Below, piece by piece: positions 34,967 to 47,493 of a DNA stretch of 64,000 nucleotides; position 1 is the stretch's first letter, and every line of letters begins with the position of its first letter. Below the pieces are notes generated by a model. That model did no database searches. It saw only the letters and a program-made list of their open reading frames with translations, and had not been told where the DNA came from. The DNA is taken from assembly GCA_036674765.1 (NCBI GenBank), contig JARVKI010000071.1, forward strand, positions 1 through 64,000, in the 5' to 3' direction. A program made the translations under genes and the position numbers. The stretch comes from Seiridium cupressi (lineage: Eukaryota > Ascomycota > Sordariomycetes > Amphisphaeriales > Sporocadaceae).

Positions 34967-37005
34967 TTACTCGTCCATGACAGCAGCAAACTTGTCCAGC
35001 AACTCCTGTTGAATCTGCTCATACTTCTTACACACGACCTCCTCACCATCGCTCGGCTCCTCAAACTTCAACGTCCGCAGCTTAGCCTGCAGATCACTGG
35101 TAGCGTCGCGAACCTTGTTCCACGCCTGGCCCTGTGCGATGGCCTTCTGCGCCTCGTCATGGAAGCCCATCATAAGCTTCATCATCCACTCAGTCTTCCA
35201 GATGGGGCAGAACTGATCGTAACTCGAGTAACCGTTCTGCTGCAAGAAATCTTCCTTGAGAAGGGTGGCCAAATCCAAAGTAATCTTGTCGGGATCTGAC
35301 AGAGCAGACTTTCCGACCAGCTGCACGACTTGATCCAACTCCTCGGAATCGGTGAGCAACTGCTTGATACGGTCACGCAGCCGAGGGAACTCGGGATAAT
35401 CCTTCTCATACCACTTGTCTAGAATGGTGTTGTACTTGCTGTAGGATAGCGAGGTGTTGATGGAAGGGAAGTGCTTTCGCTGCGCAAGCTTCTTGTCGAG
35501 ACCCCAGAATACCTGTACGATACTGAGGGTCGAAGATGTGACGGGATCGGAGAAATCACCACCGGGGGGACTGACGGCACCGACGATGCTGACACTTCCT
35601 TCACGCTCAGGTGACCCAAGAGCCTGGATCTTTCCTGCACGCTCGTAGAAACTGGCGAGCTTGGCACTAAGGTAGGCCGGGAAACCTTGATCAGCAGGCA
35701 TTTCACCGAGACGACCCGAAATCTCACGAAGAGCCTCTGCCCAGCGTGACGATGAGTCGGCCATCATGGCCACGTTCATGCCTTGGTCTCTGAAGTATTC
35801 GGCGACGGTGATACCGGTGTAGATGGAGGCCTCTCGCGCAGCCACGGGCATGTTGGACGTGTTGGCGATGAGAGTGGTTCGCTTCATGATGGGCTCTTTG
35901 CGGCCCTCAACCTCGATCGATAGCTCGGGGAAATCCTTCAAGACTTCGGCCATTTCGTTTCCTCGTTCGCCACAGCCCACGTAGACAATGACGTCGCTGT
36001 TGGAGAACTTGGAGACAGACTGAGAAATGACAGTCTTGCCACAACCGAAAGCACCCGGGATGGCAACGGTACCACCCTGGACACTGGGGAACAAAGCATC
36101 CAGGACTCTCTGGCCGACAATGAAAGGCTTGTCGGCCGACAGCTTCTCGGTCGTGGGTCGTGGAACACGGACGGGCCAGGTATGCATCATGCCGTGCTCA
36201 GTCTTGGTGCCGTTGAACTCGACCTCGAGGATCTTCTCGTCTACCGTGTACTCGCCCTTGCTGGCAATCTTGGTGATAGTTCCCTTTGCTCGTGGCGGCA
36301 GCATGATCTTGTGCACCTTGATAAACGAGTTCTCGAAAACGGTACCCCAAACATCGCCACCGGCGATGTGGTCACCGACCTTTGCGGTGGGGGTGAATTC
36401 CCATTTCTTTTCCCGGTCGAGGGCGGGCGCTGCTACACCACGGGGGATATAGATACTTTTTGACTGTTGCGAGATCTTCTCGAGGGGACGTTGGATACCA
36501 TCGTAGATGTTGTGCAACAAACCGGGGCCGAGCTCGACGGACAGAGGCTTTCCAGTGCGCAGAACGGGATCGCCGACAGTGACACCGGCTGTAATATGAA
36601 TCAGCCGTGTCGTCCTCACGGATTTCGGGCTGCGACATACCTGTTTCCTCGTAGACCTGGATGGTACATTGGTCACCGGTGATTCGAATGACCTCACCGA
36701 CTAGTTGATCGTGTCCGACCTTGACCAATTCGTACATGGCAACTCCAATCATGTCCTCGGCCACAACGACGGGCCCGGAGATGGAGAAGATCTTGCCTGT
36801 GCATCCTGTGAGCTATTTGATGGAGAGAGCGCCGCGCGAGCAAAGCCTACCATGATCGAGGCCATCGGCTTCACCATTTGTTTTCTGCTCCAGGTATCAG
36901 CATATTTGCTTCAGCTTTGCAGCGGGGCAGCACGGAGCGGCAGCAATGGCTGCGCCCGTCTGCCTGCGCGGATATATCAGAAGCTGCTGCACGTACCGGT
37001 GCCAT
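34967..37005 (-). CDS. VMA1: V-type proton ATPase catalytic subunit A
   Basis: ATP-hydrolysing subunit of the V1 sector that acidifies the vacuole. Four exons, 36997-37005 (MAP), 36851-36884, 36641-36796 and 34967-36588, join in matching phase and give 606 residues, close to other mould subunits. The joins restore [19 protein letters not shown] and [19 protein letters not shown]. Walker A is GAFGCGKT, beginning at residue 245; further hallmarks are [38 protein letters not shown] (partly quoted), [23 protein letters not shown] and [14 protein letters not shown]. The first exon codes for only three residues. There is no intein, unlike the budding-yeast gene. The frame is open 117 codons upstream of the chosen ATG, without clear homology. 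Confidence 0.95.
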
Positions 37006-38110
37006 GCTGACCGTCTTCTCGGGGGTCCTCGGTCTCTGGGCAGCTTCGGCGTCGGCTAGGGAGATGGATATAGTAGGGGTTGGGAGCTGTTGAGGGGACA
37101 GAGGAGTTGAGCTAGAGGTAGGACTGAAGCTCGAGGTGCTGCTACTGCTAGGTCTGAGGTCCTTGTCGTCAGAGGTCGGAGAGGTTGGCAACGGTTGGCC
37201 CAGAGCTTGGACAGCTGCTTCCTCCAACTGCGCAAGCCTGGCAGGAGGCGGAGTGGCTGCTACTGTGGCAGGTGACGCCGGTGGGCTTCTGGCTCGCTCC
37301 AGCAGATCCACCAGTGACGGTCTGGCCTGGAGCCGTGGTCGAAGGCCGAGCTGCATGCAAAGATACTCGGTACGCGGACGCAGGCATAAACCAAATTATG
37401 GCCGCGTTCGGTTTTGGTTTGGGGATGAGCAGTCGCTATAATCCCGTAGGCATGGGATTGCATATGTTTTGTTGTAATGGGGATCACCCAGAATCACTTG
37501 CCAGTTGCATGTGTCGCCTTACCGTCGTTTGGCGCGGGTTACGACACTGCCAGCTGCTGCTTGGTTGCTTATCGGCTTTAGTGGGCGCAACATCCCCGCT
37601 GCGCCCCTCCTGAGACACGAGCCGGCAGCTCTAGTTGGGTCGGGATCCCATATCTGTGGAAAGTAAACAATCCCTTGCTAATGCTTTGAGAAAGAGGCCT
37701 ATGGTGCAGTCACACTGGACAGGAACATGCTACAGCATGGCCAGACGGCTCTCTTCATGTAGCACGAGATACTGACCACCAGCCACGATCAGATACCAAG
37801 AGCAGTTGCAGATCACGCTATGAAGGCTTTATAAAACCCAGTCTGTTTGTTTGTGACAGTAACAACGCAAACGATTCTAATTCGTTTCACACTATCATCT
37901 ATCGTAAATCATTATCATTATATATAATAATCCAACTCCAACCTTTGCCAATCCAGACCCAGCGTGATATTGTGGCCGTGCACTCAAAGTATAGACCAAA
38001 CCTCAAGCTCGAATCTGATGTGCAAAGTGTAGCTCCAGCTCTATAGTCTCTACTCCAACTTGACCAGCTCCGACTGGAGGCCATGGTCCTGTCTCATTCA
38101 CCCTAGTCGC
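37006..38110. other. Region between VMA1 and the DUF4048-like gene
   Basis: About 1.1 kb upstream of VMA1. 37006-37356 is an open frame continuous with the VMA1 start (Pro/Ser/Thr-rich, beginning MQLGLRPRLQARPSLVDLLE). The rest, 37357-38110, shows no gene. Confidence 0.5.
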
Positions 38111-39764
38111 CTAGAAGGTCGCTTCTCTGATGTTCTCATAGCTGGGCTCGAAAGTCGTTGTATCAGCTGGCGGTGACAGGCTTTTCTCCCATTCCTTGAT
38201 GAAGTCTGAGGAGAATCTCTTGATATTGCCGGGCGTAAGGCTATTGAGGAGAGCGGATGGAAGCTCTCCCAGTTTGCCTGGTGTTTGTGGCGATGAGGAC
38301 CGCAGGTCACTCCTCGATCGCTTCTTTCTTCTGAAAAACTGTTAGATCGAACAATCCTGCACTATACGAATGGTCGCGAGTTGCTTACAGAGTTGCCTCA
38401 CTCTCATCAACCTTCTCAGGAATAGCTGGAATGATATCGCCATTCACGGTGCTGCCACTCCACCGTGCTGTCTTCACTGTGGGCGAATCCCAGTTGGACC
38501 AATCATCATCGCCCAGATCATCAAATGTTAGGGGCGTCCACGAGAAGTGCTTCCTGGGCTTGGAATCAGGCTTGGACTGTGATCTTTGATGTTGTGACGC
38601 ACGATCTTGAAAACTGCCCGGTGAAGGCGGCTTCCTCGGGGTCTCTGCCTGCCGCTCCGAGTCTGTTGAGAATGGAATTCGACCTCGGTTGGCGTTAGAG
38701 GGACGAATGGTATCTTGGTCCGAATATGTTCTGCTCGGCCGCGGAAATTCGCTCGTCCTATTAGAAGTTGCTGAGATTCCTTCGTCGCCGACAGTTGCCT
38801 GCCTCAGATCTTCCACAAACGTCCACAACCCTTGCCTAAAGTCTTGTGCTATCTGTTTCACGCCATTGGGTGGTGGTGTCTGTCGTGGTGCCCACGTAGC
38901 ACGCTTGTTCAGCTGTGGAGCGGGAAAGTCGTGTGAGGATATGGACGAATCTGGGGATCGTAATGCATCTAGGTCATTATGGATTGAAATATCGTGCTCG
39001 GACTTTGTTGGCGAAAGCAGGGATAAAGTCCGCGTATGCCCGCCACGCAATACTTTCCTCCTATGTTCTCTTGGAGTTCCGCTGCCCAACAGCAGAGCCT
39101 TCTTTTGTTCGATATCGAGGCTGCGCCTGTTTCCAGGACTGTCGGTCGAACCTGCTCTATCTACGGCGAGCGGCGTGGGGCGAGAAGGTTCACGTTTTCG
39201 AATTGAAGTTCTGACTTTGTGCGCCTCGGAAGAATTCCATCTCGTCTTAAGAGTCTTCAGCTCAGACTCTGCCCTGCTCAGTTCCTCTCGAAGTTCTAGG
39301 ACGCGACGTTCTTGTGCGGCGATTGCTACTATGAAATCATTGGGGTCCGCGGGTGACGCCATTCCGGAACCAATTGACTCTGTAGGTGTCGGAGGAATCG
39401 AGGCAGGTGTTGGCCTTGAAGGGAGGCTATTTGCAGGAGCAACGGGTAGCGTTAAAGAGAGGCGGTTGGCATTTCGAGATGCAGTCGAGCTGGATCGCGT
39501 CGAGCGTGTGTCGAATGTCTCACTTGTCGTTGAGACCGGCGGCGCTGAGCTTTTCCATGGCTGAAGTGTAAACTCGCCCTGGCTGTCTTTGGGGGAATCA
39601 TCGTTTATGCCAACATGTGGTGAAGGCGTGGGAGCTTGGTCTGAAGGTTGATCCTCGCAGACAAATGTGCTGTCTCCCGCATCGGAGCGAGACTCGGTTA
39701 ACATGGCGTCAAGAGACTTGGCTTTAATAGATGCGCCACGGTGCCGAACCTGCCCGGATGCCAT
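38111..39764 (-). CDS. DUF4048-like, coiled-coil fungal protein
   Basis: Exons 38389-39764 and 38111-38330 join in phase 2 (GTAAGC...CAG, 58 bases) and give 531 residues from MASGQVRHRGAS. The frame is also open to an ATG at 40031, adding 89 Arg-rich residues that look like translated leader. Mostly disordered and Ser/Pro-rich. A short predicted coiled coil near residues 160-195 (FIVAIAAQERRVLELREEL, then RAESELKTLKTRW) and a Lys/Arg patch follow. The C-terminal exon encodes a conserved-looking segment: LPSALLNSLTPGNIKRF and SSDFIKEWEKSLSPP. The pattern matches fungal proteins annotated DUF4048; function unknown. Assignment rests on layout and the coiled-coil block. Confidence 0.65.
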
Positions 39765-41040
39765 GATTGCCGCAAGAAAGGGCCGTGAAACCGGTGGAGC
39801 GAATCGACGGAAGGACGCAGGTATGATTGGGTTTGCTGGGTCTCTCGGTCTTCGTCGTCGCTTGAAAGGAGTGGACGGAGCGCTGCAGGCACGTCGATGC
39901 CTTGGTCTCCAGACGTTGTGGCGCCTGGCGCAGAATGAGCGAGCTAGGCCGTTCAAATGTCTATAGTCGTTTAAGAGAGTGTTGGAAAGAGAAGTAATCA
40001 AACAAATTTGCAAATGTTGCCCTGAGCTCATGGATAGGAGTAGTGGACAAGGAGGGCCGCCGCATAATCAGCCATCTGCAACAAGGCGGATGGTGATATT
40101 CGGGGCGGGAAGTCCTTGTGGGAAATTGACCTGGGAGCCGTGCAATGGAATTCCTGGACCTTGGTGCTTGGAAGCCGGGGCAGTCGTCGAAGTGGGCCTG
40201 CACAGATCCCCAATGGGCGACGACAGGTCGCTCAGCATGGAGTGAGCGAATGCAATTGGAAGGACGGCGGGAGCTGACGAGGGCTAATGGAGCCCATTTC
40301 CGGGCCTGGCCAGGCGAGCAGACGGGACCTGTTCGAGGGCGCGGACGACGTGTGGGGACCGAGTCAAATTGATAACGAGTCTTGGGGAGAAAGGGAGACA
40401 GAGGCATCAGGGGATTCCAAGGTCGAGCTTTTCAGGAGCCCGTTGCTTTAAAAACAGCTGATGAGCATCATTTCGTCTCTGCTGTTTTGATTCCAATGTT
40501 TCCTTCGACTCCCCCGTCAACCACATAGAAACGGGTCCACCACATCCACAAAAGCAAACGAATCTGTCAGGGGCAGGGTCTAATGGCGTTCTCCTGCATC
40601 GAACCGGGCGTTTTCTTGCACCTTGGATGTGTGGAGTGCGCTGCGTGGGAAATTTGGCGGGATCGCAGCTGTCAGGGACCTCGAATGAAGACCAGGGCCT
40701 CCCTGCGAGATGACCTCAGCTTTGACCAATCATTGCCGGCGTCATTCAGCATCGTCTGTTCTTTTGGGAACCACGAGACCTCCTCGTGCCGCAGGCTTCC
40801 GACTGCCCCCAACGCCGACTGAAACTCTGACTGAATATAGTCTTCTGTGCTTTCGATTGGGTAAGTTCACAAAGAAGACGCAATAGACTTAATTGATATA
40901 CAGTGATTATTCAGCGACCATGACAATAATTATAGATAGTGGGCAGCATGAGAGTAAGAGAGAGGCCTATAGCTAACAGTTATGATGCTACATTTAGTCT
41001 CAAGATCTCTTTGGCGACTTTGGGTCAAGTGCCTCGCGAG
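39765..41040. other. Upstream region, no further gene seen
   Basis: Upstream side of the DUF4048-like gene (the possible N-terminal extension lies at 39765-40031). Beyond it only short frames without recognisable content. Confidence 0.45.
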
Positions 41041-41470
41041 AATCCGTGGCAGCAAGCATACCTAAGATAATATTGTTGAAGTCTTTGAACCAACCGCCAT
41101 AGATCCTTTCGTCTGCACTGATCCTTGGAACAATTCTTGCGTCAATGTAGGCAAGCTATCGTACAGGCAAGCCTTTAGTCGTCTCCTTGAAGACTTGGTT
41201 GGATGCAGCCATTTCGCCGGACTTGCAGTAGCTCAGCTCCGACTTGTATGCTGCGCCTCGTTGCCAGACCCTCGTTTCCGTATTTCAAGTTGACGCTTGC
41301 GCTACGATGCCATTCCATGTATCTAGCTATCTTCCTACATCACCGGCGCTGACGGAGTTGGTAGTTGCCGTGGATACGTGGGCTGATCTAGACCACACGT
41401 GCGAAACGGTGTTGACGATGAATCTTTAGCGTGCCCCAGCTCAACTAGTTCGGCTGTCATGATCGCCATG
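41040..41470 (-). pseudogene. Relic coding fragment, family unknown
   Basis: Minus-strand frames read like two exons of a lost enzyme. Near 41412-41470: AMAIMTAELVELGHAKDSSS. Near 41060-41205: MAASNQVFKETTKGLPVR, an in-frame TAG, LAYIDARIVPRISADERIYG, then GWFKDFNNIIL followed by a GTATG donor-like site, then ATDSREALDPKSPKE. The TAG replaces what reads naturally as Trp (TGG to TAG), a G-to-A change of the kind RIP makes. I do not recognise the family. The middle portion is lost or in another frame. Confidence 0.4.
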
Positions 41471-42141
41471 GCGCGACCTTGGGAGATGGGAACCTGGACA
41501 CAGATTGAAAGAGGACCTCCGAAGTGTACGAGAGGTCACTACGAGATGTCAAAGGTCCGCTGATCGGAGCCCTTCAAGGAATGTCGGGCTCTCCCATCGT
41601 CTTTTTGACCAAACTAGTAGTAAGTGCGCAGAATGATCACGCTCCGCATGAACGGTTAATATTGAGGTTCTGAGCATGTATAGGTGCTATAAGCTTCGAA
41701 AATCTTACATAACTAGACCTTTCAGGGCCAGAATGAGTAACACGTTGACTTGCGAAAACTTCTGGAAGGAGTTGTCTATGAGTAACTGCCTTCATAAACA
41801 AACTTATGCAGCGTGAAAAAGGTGCACAAACACACACCAGTTGCGACGCACCAATCGCCAGCTGCCTGCGCCTGCCTAACCCAGCCAGCTCGTGATTCAC
41901 TTACAACCCCACCAAAAAGGTCGCTGGCTTTATTGCAATTCTGATGGTGTACAAAGGGAATGAGACATCGTCAGCAGTCCGTTTTCTTTCTGTTCTTCAT
42001 GTGTTGTTCTTGTTGCTTGGAAGTATGACATTTGCCACCGCGCTTCGCTGTTTCCCATGTGCTTTTTGGTTCTTCCCTGCGGGCAACGCTGCGTACATGT
42101 AGACAAGCACGCGTAACGCGTCGTGCACGAGCAATCGCAGG
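41471..42141. other. Upstream region of the DNA ligase gene
   Basis: No gene recognised. Probable promoter and leader of the ligase gene, with pyrimidine-rich DNA and short frames only. Confidence 0.4.
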
Positions 42142-45100
42142 ATGCCTTTCCCGTTCAGGTACATATGCGACCTACTACAGAGACTGGAAGATGATCACCA
42201 CTCTAAGGGAAAACAAAAGTCATCCTCCAAGAACATTATACGAGGGTGGTTCCATGAGCACCGGGAATTGCTTGATGCACCAAGCACAGATGCCGTTGCG
42301 ATCCTGTCTACGCTATTCCCGGAAAAGAGGGCAGACCGTGTATATGGCATCAAGGTCGCAAAGCTTGAAAACATCATCAGCAAGGCCATCATCCTGGGTG
42401 GCACTCGGTTGGAACTACTCCGCGAGTACAAGAAACCAGGTCTGAACAAAGACTTGGCTGACTGTGTCGAACAAGTACTTAGAGGGGCGGTATGTTGATT
42501 TGTGGTTGAAACTGCATCCTTAATTGCTCTGGGGTTATCGACACCTGAACCTCTGTTGCTCGTACGTACTGACTGGGGTTCCAGCCTAACCCCATCCAGA
42601 AAGTGGAAGTTACAGTAGAAGAGGTTGATGAAGCTCTACACTGTATAGCGACTTCATCTCGCTTTAGTTCCGAAGCCGTACAGACCTCTCGTGCTGGAAC
42701 TGAAAAGGCGAACGCTACTGAGCTTTACCCCTTCTTTCAACGTCTTACTGCGCGTGATGCGAAATGGCTCACGCGATTGATTCTTAGAAACTTCGCGCCG
42801 GTCGAATTGGACGGTCGGGTTGTATGCCAGGCATACGATCCACGATTACCTCAGCTGTTAGCTGTGCGCGATGACTTTGTGGCAGCCGCGTCCCTCTTGC
42901 GAGATAGGAATGCGGCAGTTAAACCGGAAAGCCTGATCAAAATTGGTGTTAAGGTTGGCAGGCAGCCTTGGCACAAGGCAAGAAGCCTCAAGCATTGCGC
43001 AGACATGGTAGGCAAAAAGGAAGTCAGCTGCGAGCAGAAGATCGACGGCGAATATTGTCAAATCCATATCGATCTGAGCAAACCTTCGTCACAGCAGATA
43101 CAGATCTTCTCCAAGAGTGGCAGAGACAGCACGATGGACCGCGTGAAGGTGCATCGGTGAGTACTCTGACTCCTCGTAAGAATATGTCTAAGCCAAGTAT
43201 AGCGCTATTGTGGATTCTTTGAAGCTTGGGCAGAAGAATTGCCCTTTGAAGAAGGGTTGTGTATTAGAAGGGGAGTTGGTGATATACAGCAACAGAGTAA
43301 GCGGATACCATATGATTTTTCTGCCATTACTAAAGCAAGTTACAGTCGCATGAAATATTGCCATTTCATGAGATCCGTAAACATGTCTCTAGATCTGGCT
43401 CGTTCCTTGGAACCACTGGGGATGTTCGGTAGGAAAAGCTATTGACTGGCTATGCTGTGGCTAACAACCCAACAGTTCTAAGTTTTATGAGCATCCTATG
43501 ATAATATACTACGACATTCTTTTGATAGATGATGACTCTTTACTGAATACGAGGCAGTCTGATCGTTTTAGGCGGTTAGAGAGTTTGATCACTCCACGCG
43601 AAGGACACGCTGCACTGGTTCAACGACAGATGATCGATTTTCGAAAGAGAGACGCCGCGAAACAGCTTGAGGACGTCTTCGTGAAGTCCAGTCTCGCACG
43701 TGAAGAGGGTTTGGTCCTGAAGCCAAATGATTCCTATGTCGACTTCGGTAGCGGCTCGAAACACTACGCTTCATGTGCTATCAAGCTAAAAATGGCGTAC
43801 CTTGAAGGTATGGGAGACGTCGGAGATTTTGCAGTTATCGGCGCCTCGTATGACGCTACGAGAGCGAAGGAATTGAAAATCGAAGGCTTGAAGTACACGC
43901 ATTTCTTTGTCGCATGTTTGCAAAATCCAAAACAAGCAACAGCTGAAAGGGCCAAGCCATCGTATATTGTTACGAACGTGGTCACACTGAACGAGGCGCT
44001 ATCAAAGTACTTCAAGATATACTGCAATCCTCCCGCAGTACCGCTCAGCGAAAACACTTATTCCGTGTTGGATTTTCGGGGGCTCGGTACCCCTGACAGA
44101 CCAAAGGACATATTCCCAGATCCGCCGGTTTTTGACGTATATTCCTTTTCATTCGACAAGCCGCCTAACTCGGGGATGTGGACCATGAGATTTCCTCAAG
44201 TAAGCAAAATTCATCTAGACAGATCCTATCTAGGCGTGCTGTCTTCCGAAAAGCTGCAGGAAGCAGCGCTAAATGCCACCAAAGCGCCTGAGATGGAGGA
44301 CAGCCAGGAAAATAGTTCGCTGCTTTCAAGGATCAGGAGGGCAGATCCTGGACGAAAATCTGCAGACTACGACAGTCAGGCCACAGCCTCGCCCGTTTCG
44401 ACGGTTTCTGCTACTACGTCTATGAGGTCTACGGAGGATGAGACACAGGAGTATGGCATACGCAGCCCTAGATTCGGGCATACGCCCGCTATGCCGGACT
44501 CAAAGCGTGGCCTTATCACACCACCCAGATCAACCATTGTCAATGTAGTCGGTGCCGCTGATGCCGCTGGGAATGTCTCGGCCAATCAATCAACAGATAC
44601 TAGTTCCGGAAATCGAAAACGAACAATCCAGGCAATGAAAGATCCGTCTCCTTCTAAAAAGGCGAAGATACCTTCCATAAGTACCACAGCAAGTGCCACG
44701 AAGAGGAAACCTCTTGGTGCTAGGGACGCAAATGACTCGCAGAGGTCGACCAGGTCGACCAGATCACGCCGCAGCGAATCACCTCTTCCCACACTTGGAG
44801 AGATTGAGACAACACCACCAACGGAAGGGTATCTCCCATCATCAGTGAACGGGTCGTTCCATACGGCAAACGAGACACCATCGTCCCCTCTACGCCGCAC
44901 CCCACGGAAGAAGAAAAATGCAGAGGTGGAGCCCGTAGATTCGACGAAAGACCGGACTCCACGAGCAGTGCATGGCTGTGGTCGTGTCGGCAGTGAGTCT
45001 AAGTGCGCCTTCGTAAATTGCAGCTTCTTGCTCGCCCCTTGCATCAGCAACTACGCCTGGACACAAGATCTCCTCCGTGGTCACGGAATCCTTAATTTTG

Positions 45101-45432
45101 CGGTAGACCCCGCGACTTGGGAGATCCCGTCCTTATCAGGAGTCTCCTCAGCGAAAAGCTCACCAAGGTCCCGGGGCTCCATCCCGGGGTGGGCGAATGG
45201 TGAGAAGAATATCCGAGTGCGGAAGATTTGCTTGGTCGAGGTTAGAAGACCTGGCGCTACGGATGAATTTATGAAAAAGATCGAAGCAGCTAAACTGACA
45301 CGAAGCAATGGAAAACGGGACTGGGTATCTGTTTATGATTGGCGCATACTTGAAGATATCACGAGCATGGAATCAGGCGTCGCTAGCAAGGGCCCAGAAT
45401 GTTGGCGGTCTCGGTACGTGGGTATTGCATAG
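42142..45432 (+). CDS. BRCT-bearing ATP-dependent DNA ligase, fungal third type
   Basis: Five exons, 42142-42489, 42585-43156, 43203-43296, 43346-43428 and 43476-45432, all in matching phase, give 1017 residues. Start MPFPFRYICDLLQRLED. Residues 1-240 form the N-terminal ligase domain (DAKWLTRLILRNFAPVEL). The nucleotidyltransferase domain carries motif I EQKIDGEY with the adenylated Lys at 268, LEGELVIYSNR, EILPFHEIRKHVSRSGSFLG, YYDILLIDD, REEGLVLKP and motif V AIKLKM. An OB-fold follows (FAVIGASYDATRAKE). Residues 540-830 are Ser/Thr/Lys-rich and disordered. The end (about 830-1017) resembles a BRCT region (CAFVNCSFLLAP, KRDWVSVYDWRILEDI). DNA ligase IV has tandem BRCTs and a different N-terminus; ligase I lacks a BRCT. 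This layout fits the extra ligase seen in moulds. Its pathway is not known to me. Confidence 0.8.
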
Positions 45433-45640
45433 GAGGGAATGGTGCATTGCTTCATAGGATGTTCAGTATGACATTGAGATACCCTTTTCCTACCGAAATT
45501 CTATTAGTCCTTATTTTTGCGACTATCACGGTTCGATGAATAGACCTGGATTGGGCGGTCAGAGTCACCCGTGATTTTTCTCGATTGTCGACTACTGTCG
45601 TAGTTACTTTAGTATGTTGATGTGCAGTACCCTAAGATGC

Positions 45641-46867
45641 CTAGTCTTTCTTCTCATATAAGTCCGCATAGCTAGCCTGCAATCTCATCTGCAGATGCTC
45701 ATCGGCTGTCAGCACCTTGCGCTCCGCATATGGATTACCTTCCTTTGCACCTTCCAGATTGCCCCTGAACTCCTTGACCCTTTGACTTGGCACAGGCGTC
45801 AACTTCGTGTCGTGCGCTGGGTGACAGAAGAACGCGATACTATACCGTGGGTCTGTATTCGTTTCACCATTCACACCCTTTCCGTCGAATGTCACACGAT
45901 GAACCGTACTTCGCAGAAGTCCATTTGTCCAGTAGCTGAGCAAGTCTCCAATGTTCACCAGAATGGGTGGCGACGGATCGGTCTCTGTTCCTGGCGGCAC
46001 CACGGGGACGGCAGCCCAGGTGTTGGACGGGGTCAGAACTTCCAGTCCCGCCTGACCCTTGACTCGGAAGAGGAGAGTGATGGAGCCGTAGTCCGAGTGT
46101 GCGCCGGCACGCACATCGGAGGCTTGCGCCGAGGATGTAGAATTCGAGTTGGGAGGCGGGTAGTACAGAAGCCTGAGAATTGTGCCGGAAGGCTTGGAAG
46201 AGGTGTGCTCGGATGTGAAGAAGTCTGCGGGATCTGTCCCCAGACCGAGGCCGAAGAGGAAGAGGAGCTTGCGGCAGAGACTGTGGCAGGCTTCCCGGAA
46301 TTCGGCGACGTTAGCCTGGTGTGCCTCGAGTGTTGTTGGAATGGGCTGCTCGGGCTTATCTCCTGTGAAGGGGCCGAAATTAAATGCTCTGGAAATAGGT
46401 TAGACATGTGGTAAAATAGCATGCACATACATTAAAGGGGGGAAATACTCTTTAAAGTCGCCAACACGCTGTGACTTGGGGTCTAGAGTTTCGGTGTGCA
46501 TACCAGACCAGCCACGATTATTCTTCTGAATGCTGCATTTCTGCTTCTCATTTATTGGAGTTTCGAGGAAAAGTATTTTTGACTGGGAAATGGTCAGTAT
46601 GAACGCATGACTGTTTTCAATTACCCAACCTCATTCCGTATGAAACCCGTAGTGTACATAAGCAGGTCAAACATACAGATAGAAAATTAGCTTACTTACA
46701 ATGTCAAATGCATTCTGGATTTGTTCTGCTGAGATATCCTTTCCTGTATTTTTGATATAGACAAAGCCATACTCGGCTGCAGCATCAACCAACGTCTTGG
46801 CTACTTCGCGTTCATCTGCTCCCTCGGCAGAGATGTCGATGATGGGAATCGTAGCTGCTTTGGCCAT
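45641..46867 (-). CDS. 2-oxoglutarate/Fe(II) dioxygenase, isopenicillin-N-synthase-like fold
   Basis: Exons 46700-46867, 46449-46582 and 45641-46388 join in phase 0 then 2 and give 349 residues. The N-terminal DIOX_N region is IPIIDISAEGADEREVAKTL, then AAAEYGFVYIKNTG, KCSIQKNNRGWSGMHTETLD and VGDFKEAFNFGP across the second junction. The iron ligands are visible: His197 and Asp199 in AHSDYGSITLLF and His264 in STVHRVTF, with the 2-oxoglutarate-binding Arg/Ser in PRYSIAFF. Length and motif spacing are normal. Relatives oxidise many small molecules; the substrate here is unknown, and no biosynthetic partner genes lie nearby. Confidence 0.85.
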
Positions 46868-47493
46868 AGTGTCTACGTGAGGGAAATCACATATATGTTT
46901 TTCAGAATGTTATTGGCAGTAGCAAGGCAAAGAGCATAAAAGTAGACCAGGTCGTTCGTTGTATTTCCTCAGCTTGACCCCGGCGGCTGCCGATAAGTGC
47001 GGGTTCCGGGGTTATCTAGCTCGGGCGAGTCCGCAGCCACGGATCTCAAAGCGCTCTGTTGCTTCTGGACTAAGCACATGTACCGTATTATGGACAGAAT
47101 GATTTGATGTCACTATCTTTTGAGACCTGACATCGACTTCATATTCTCCCCACGTAATTGCAAGATGAGGTCCAGCCTGAGTGTTTGACCAGTTACGCTC
47201 GTTCCATGTATCCCCTCACTACCTAGGCGGCTGGTCAAAACATCCAGCATAGCAGAGCCAAGACATAGATCCCTTTCGCCGATTTGCTGCACTGGATTCA
47301 TCTTGTCTATCTGCTTGTAGCTTGGTAATTCCCGGAAAACGACACTATATTTATTACTGGAGAATCTTTCGAGCCCTCCGCTAGACCAGACAGGACCTGA
47401 CTAATGCCTCCACTTGGAGATACCCTTTCGGACCCTCCATATGTAATACTAACATATCTACTGATAAGAAAATGTCTTTATCAACCAATCAGA
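46868..47493. other. Upstream region of the dioxygenase gene
   Basis: No gene recognised. An ACCTAGGCGG element lies near 47221. Confidence 0.4.

Noticed and set aside
34967..36588. Intein in VMA1
   Set aside because: The subunit A sequence runs uninterrupted through the Walker A region where the yeast intein sits.
45641..46867. Secondary-metabolite cluster around the 2-oxoglutarate dioxygenase
   Set aside because: Neighbours are a DNA ligase, a tRNA and MKT1; no synthase, transporter or pathway regulator is present.
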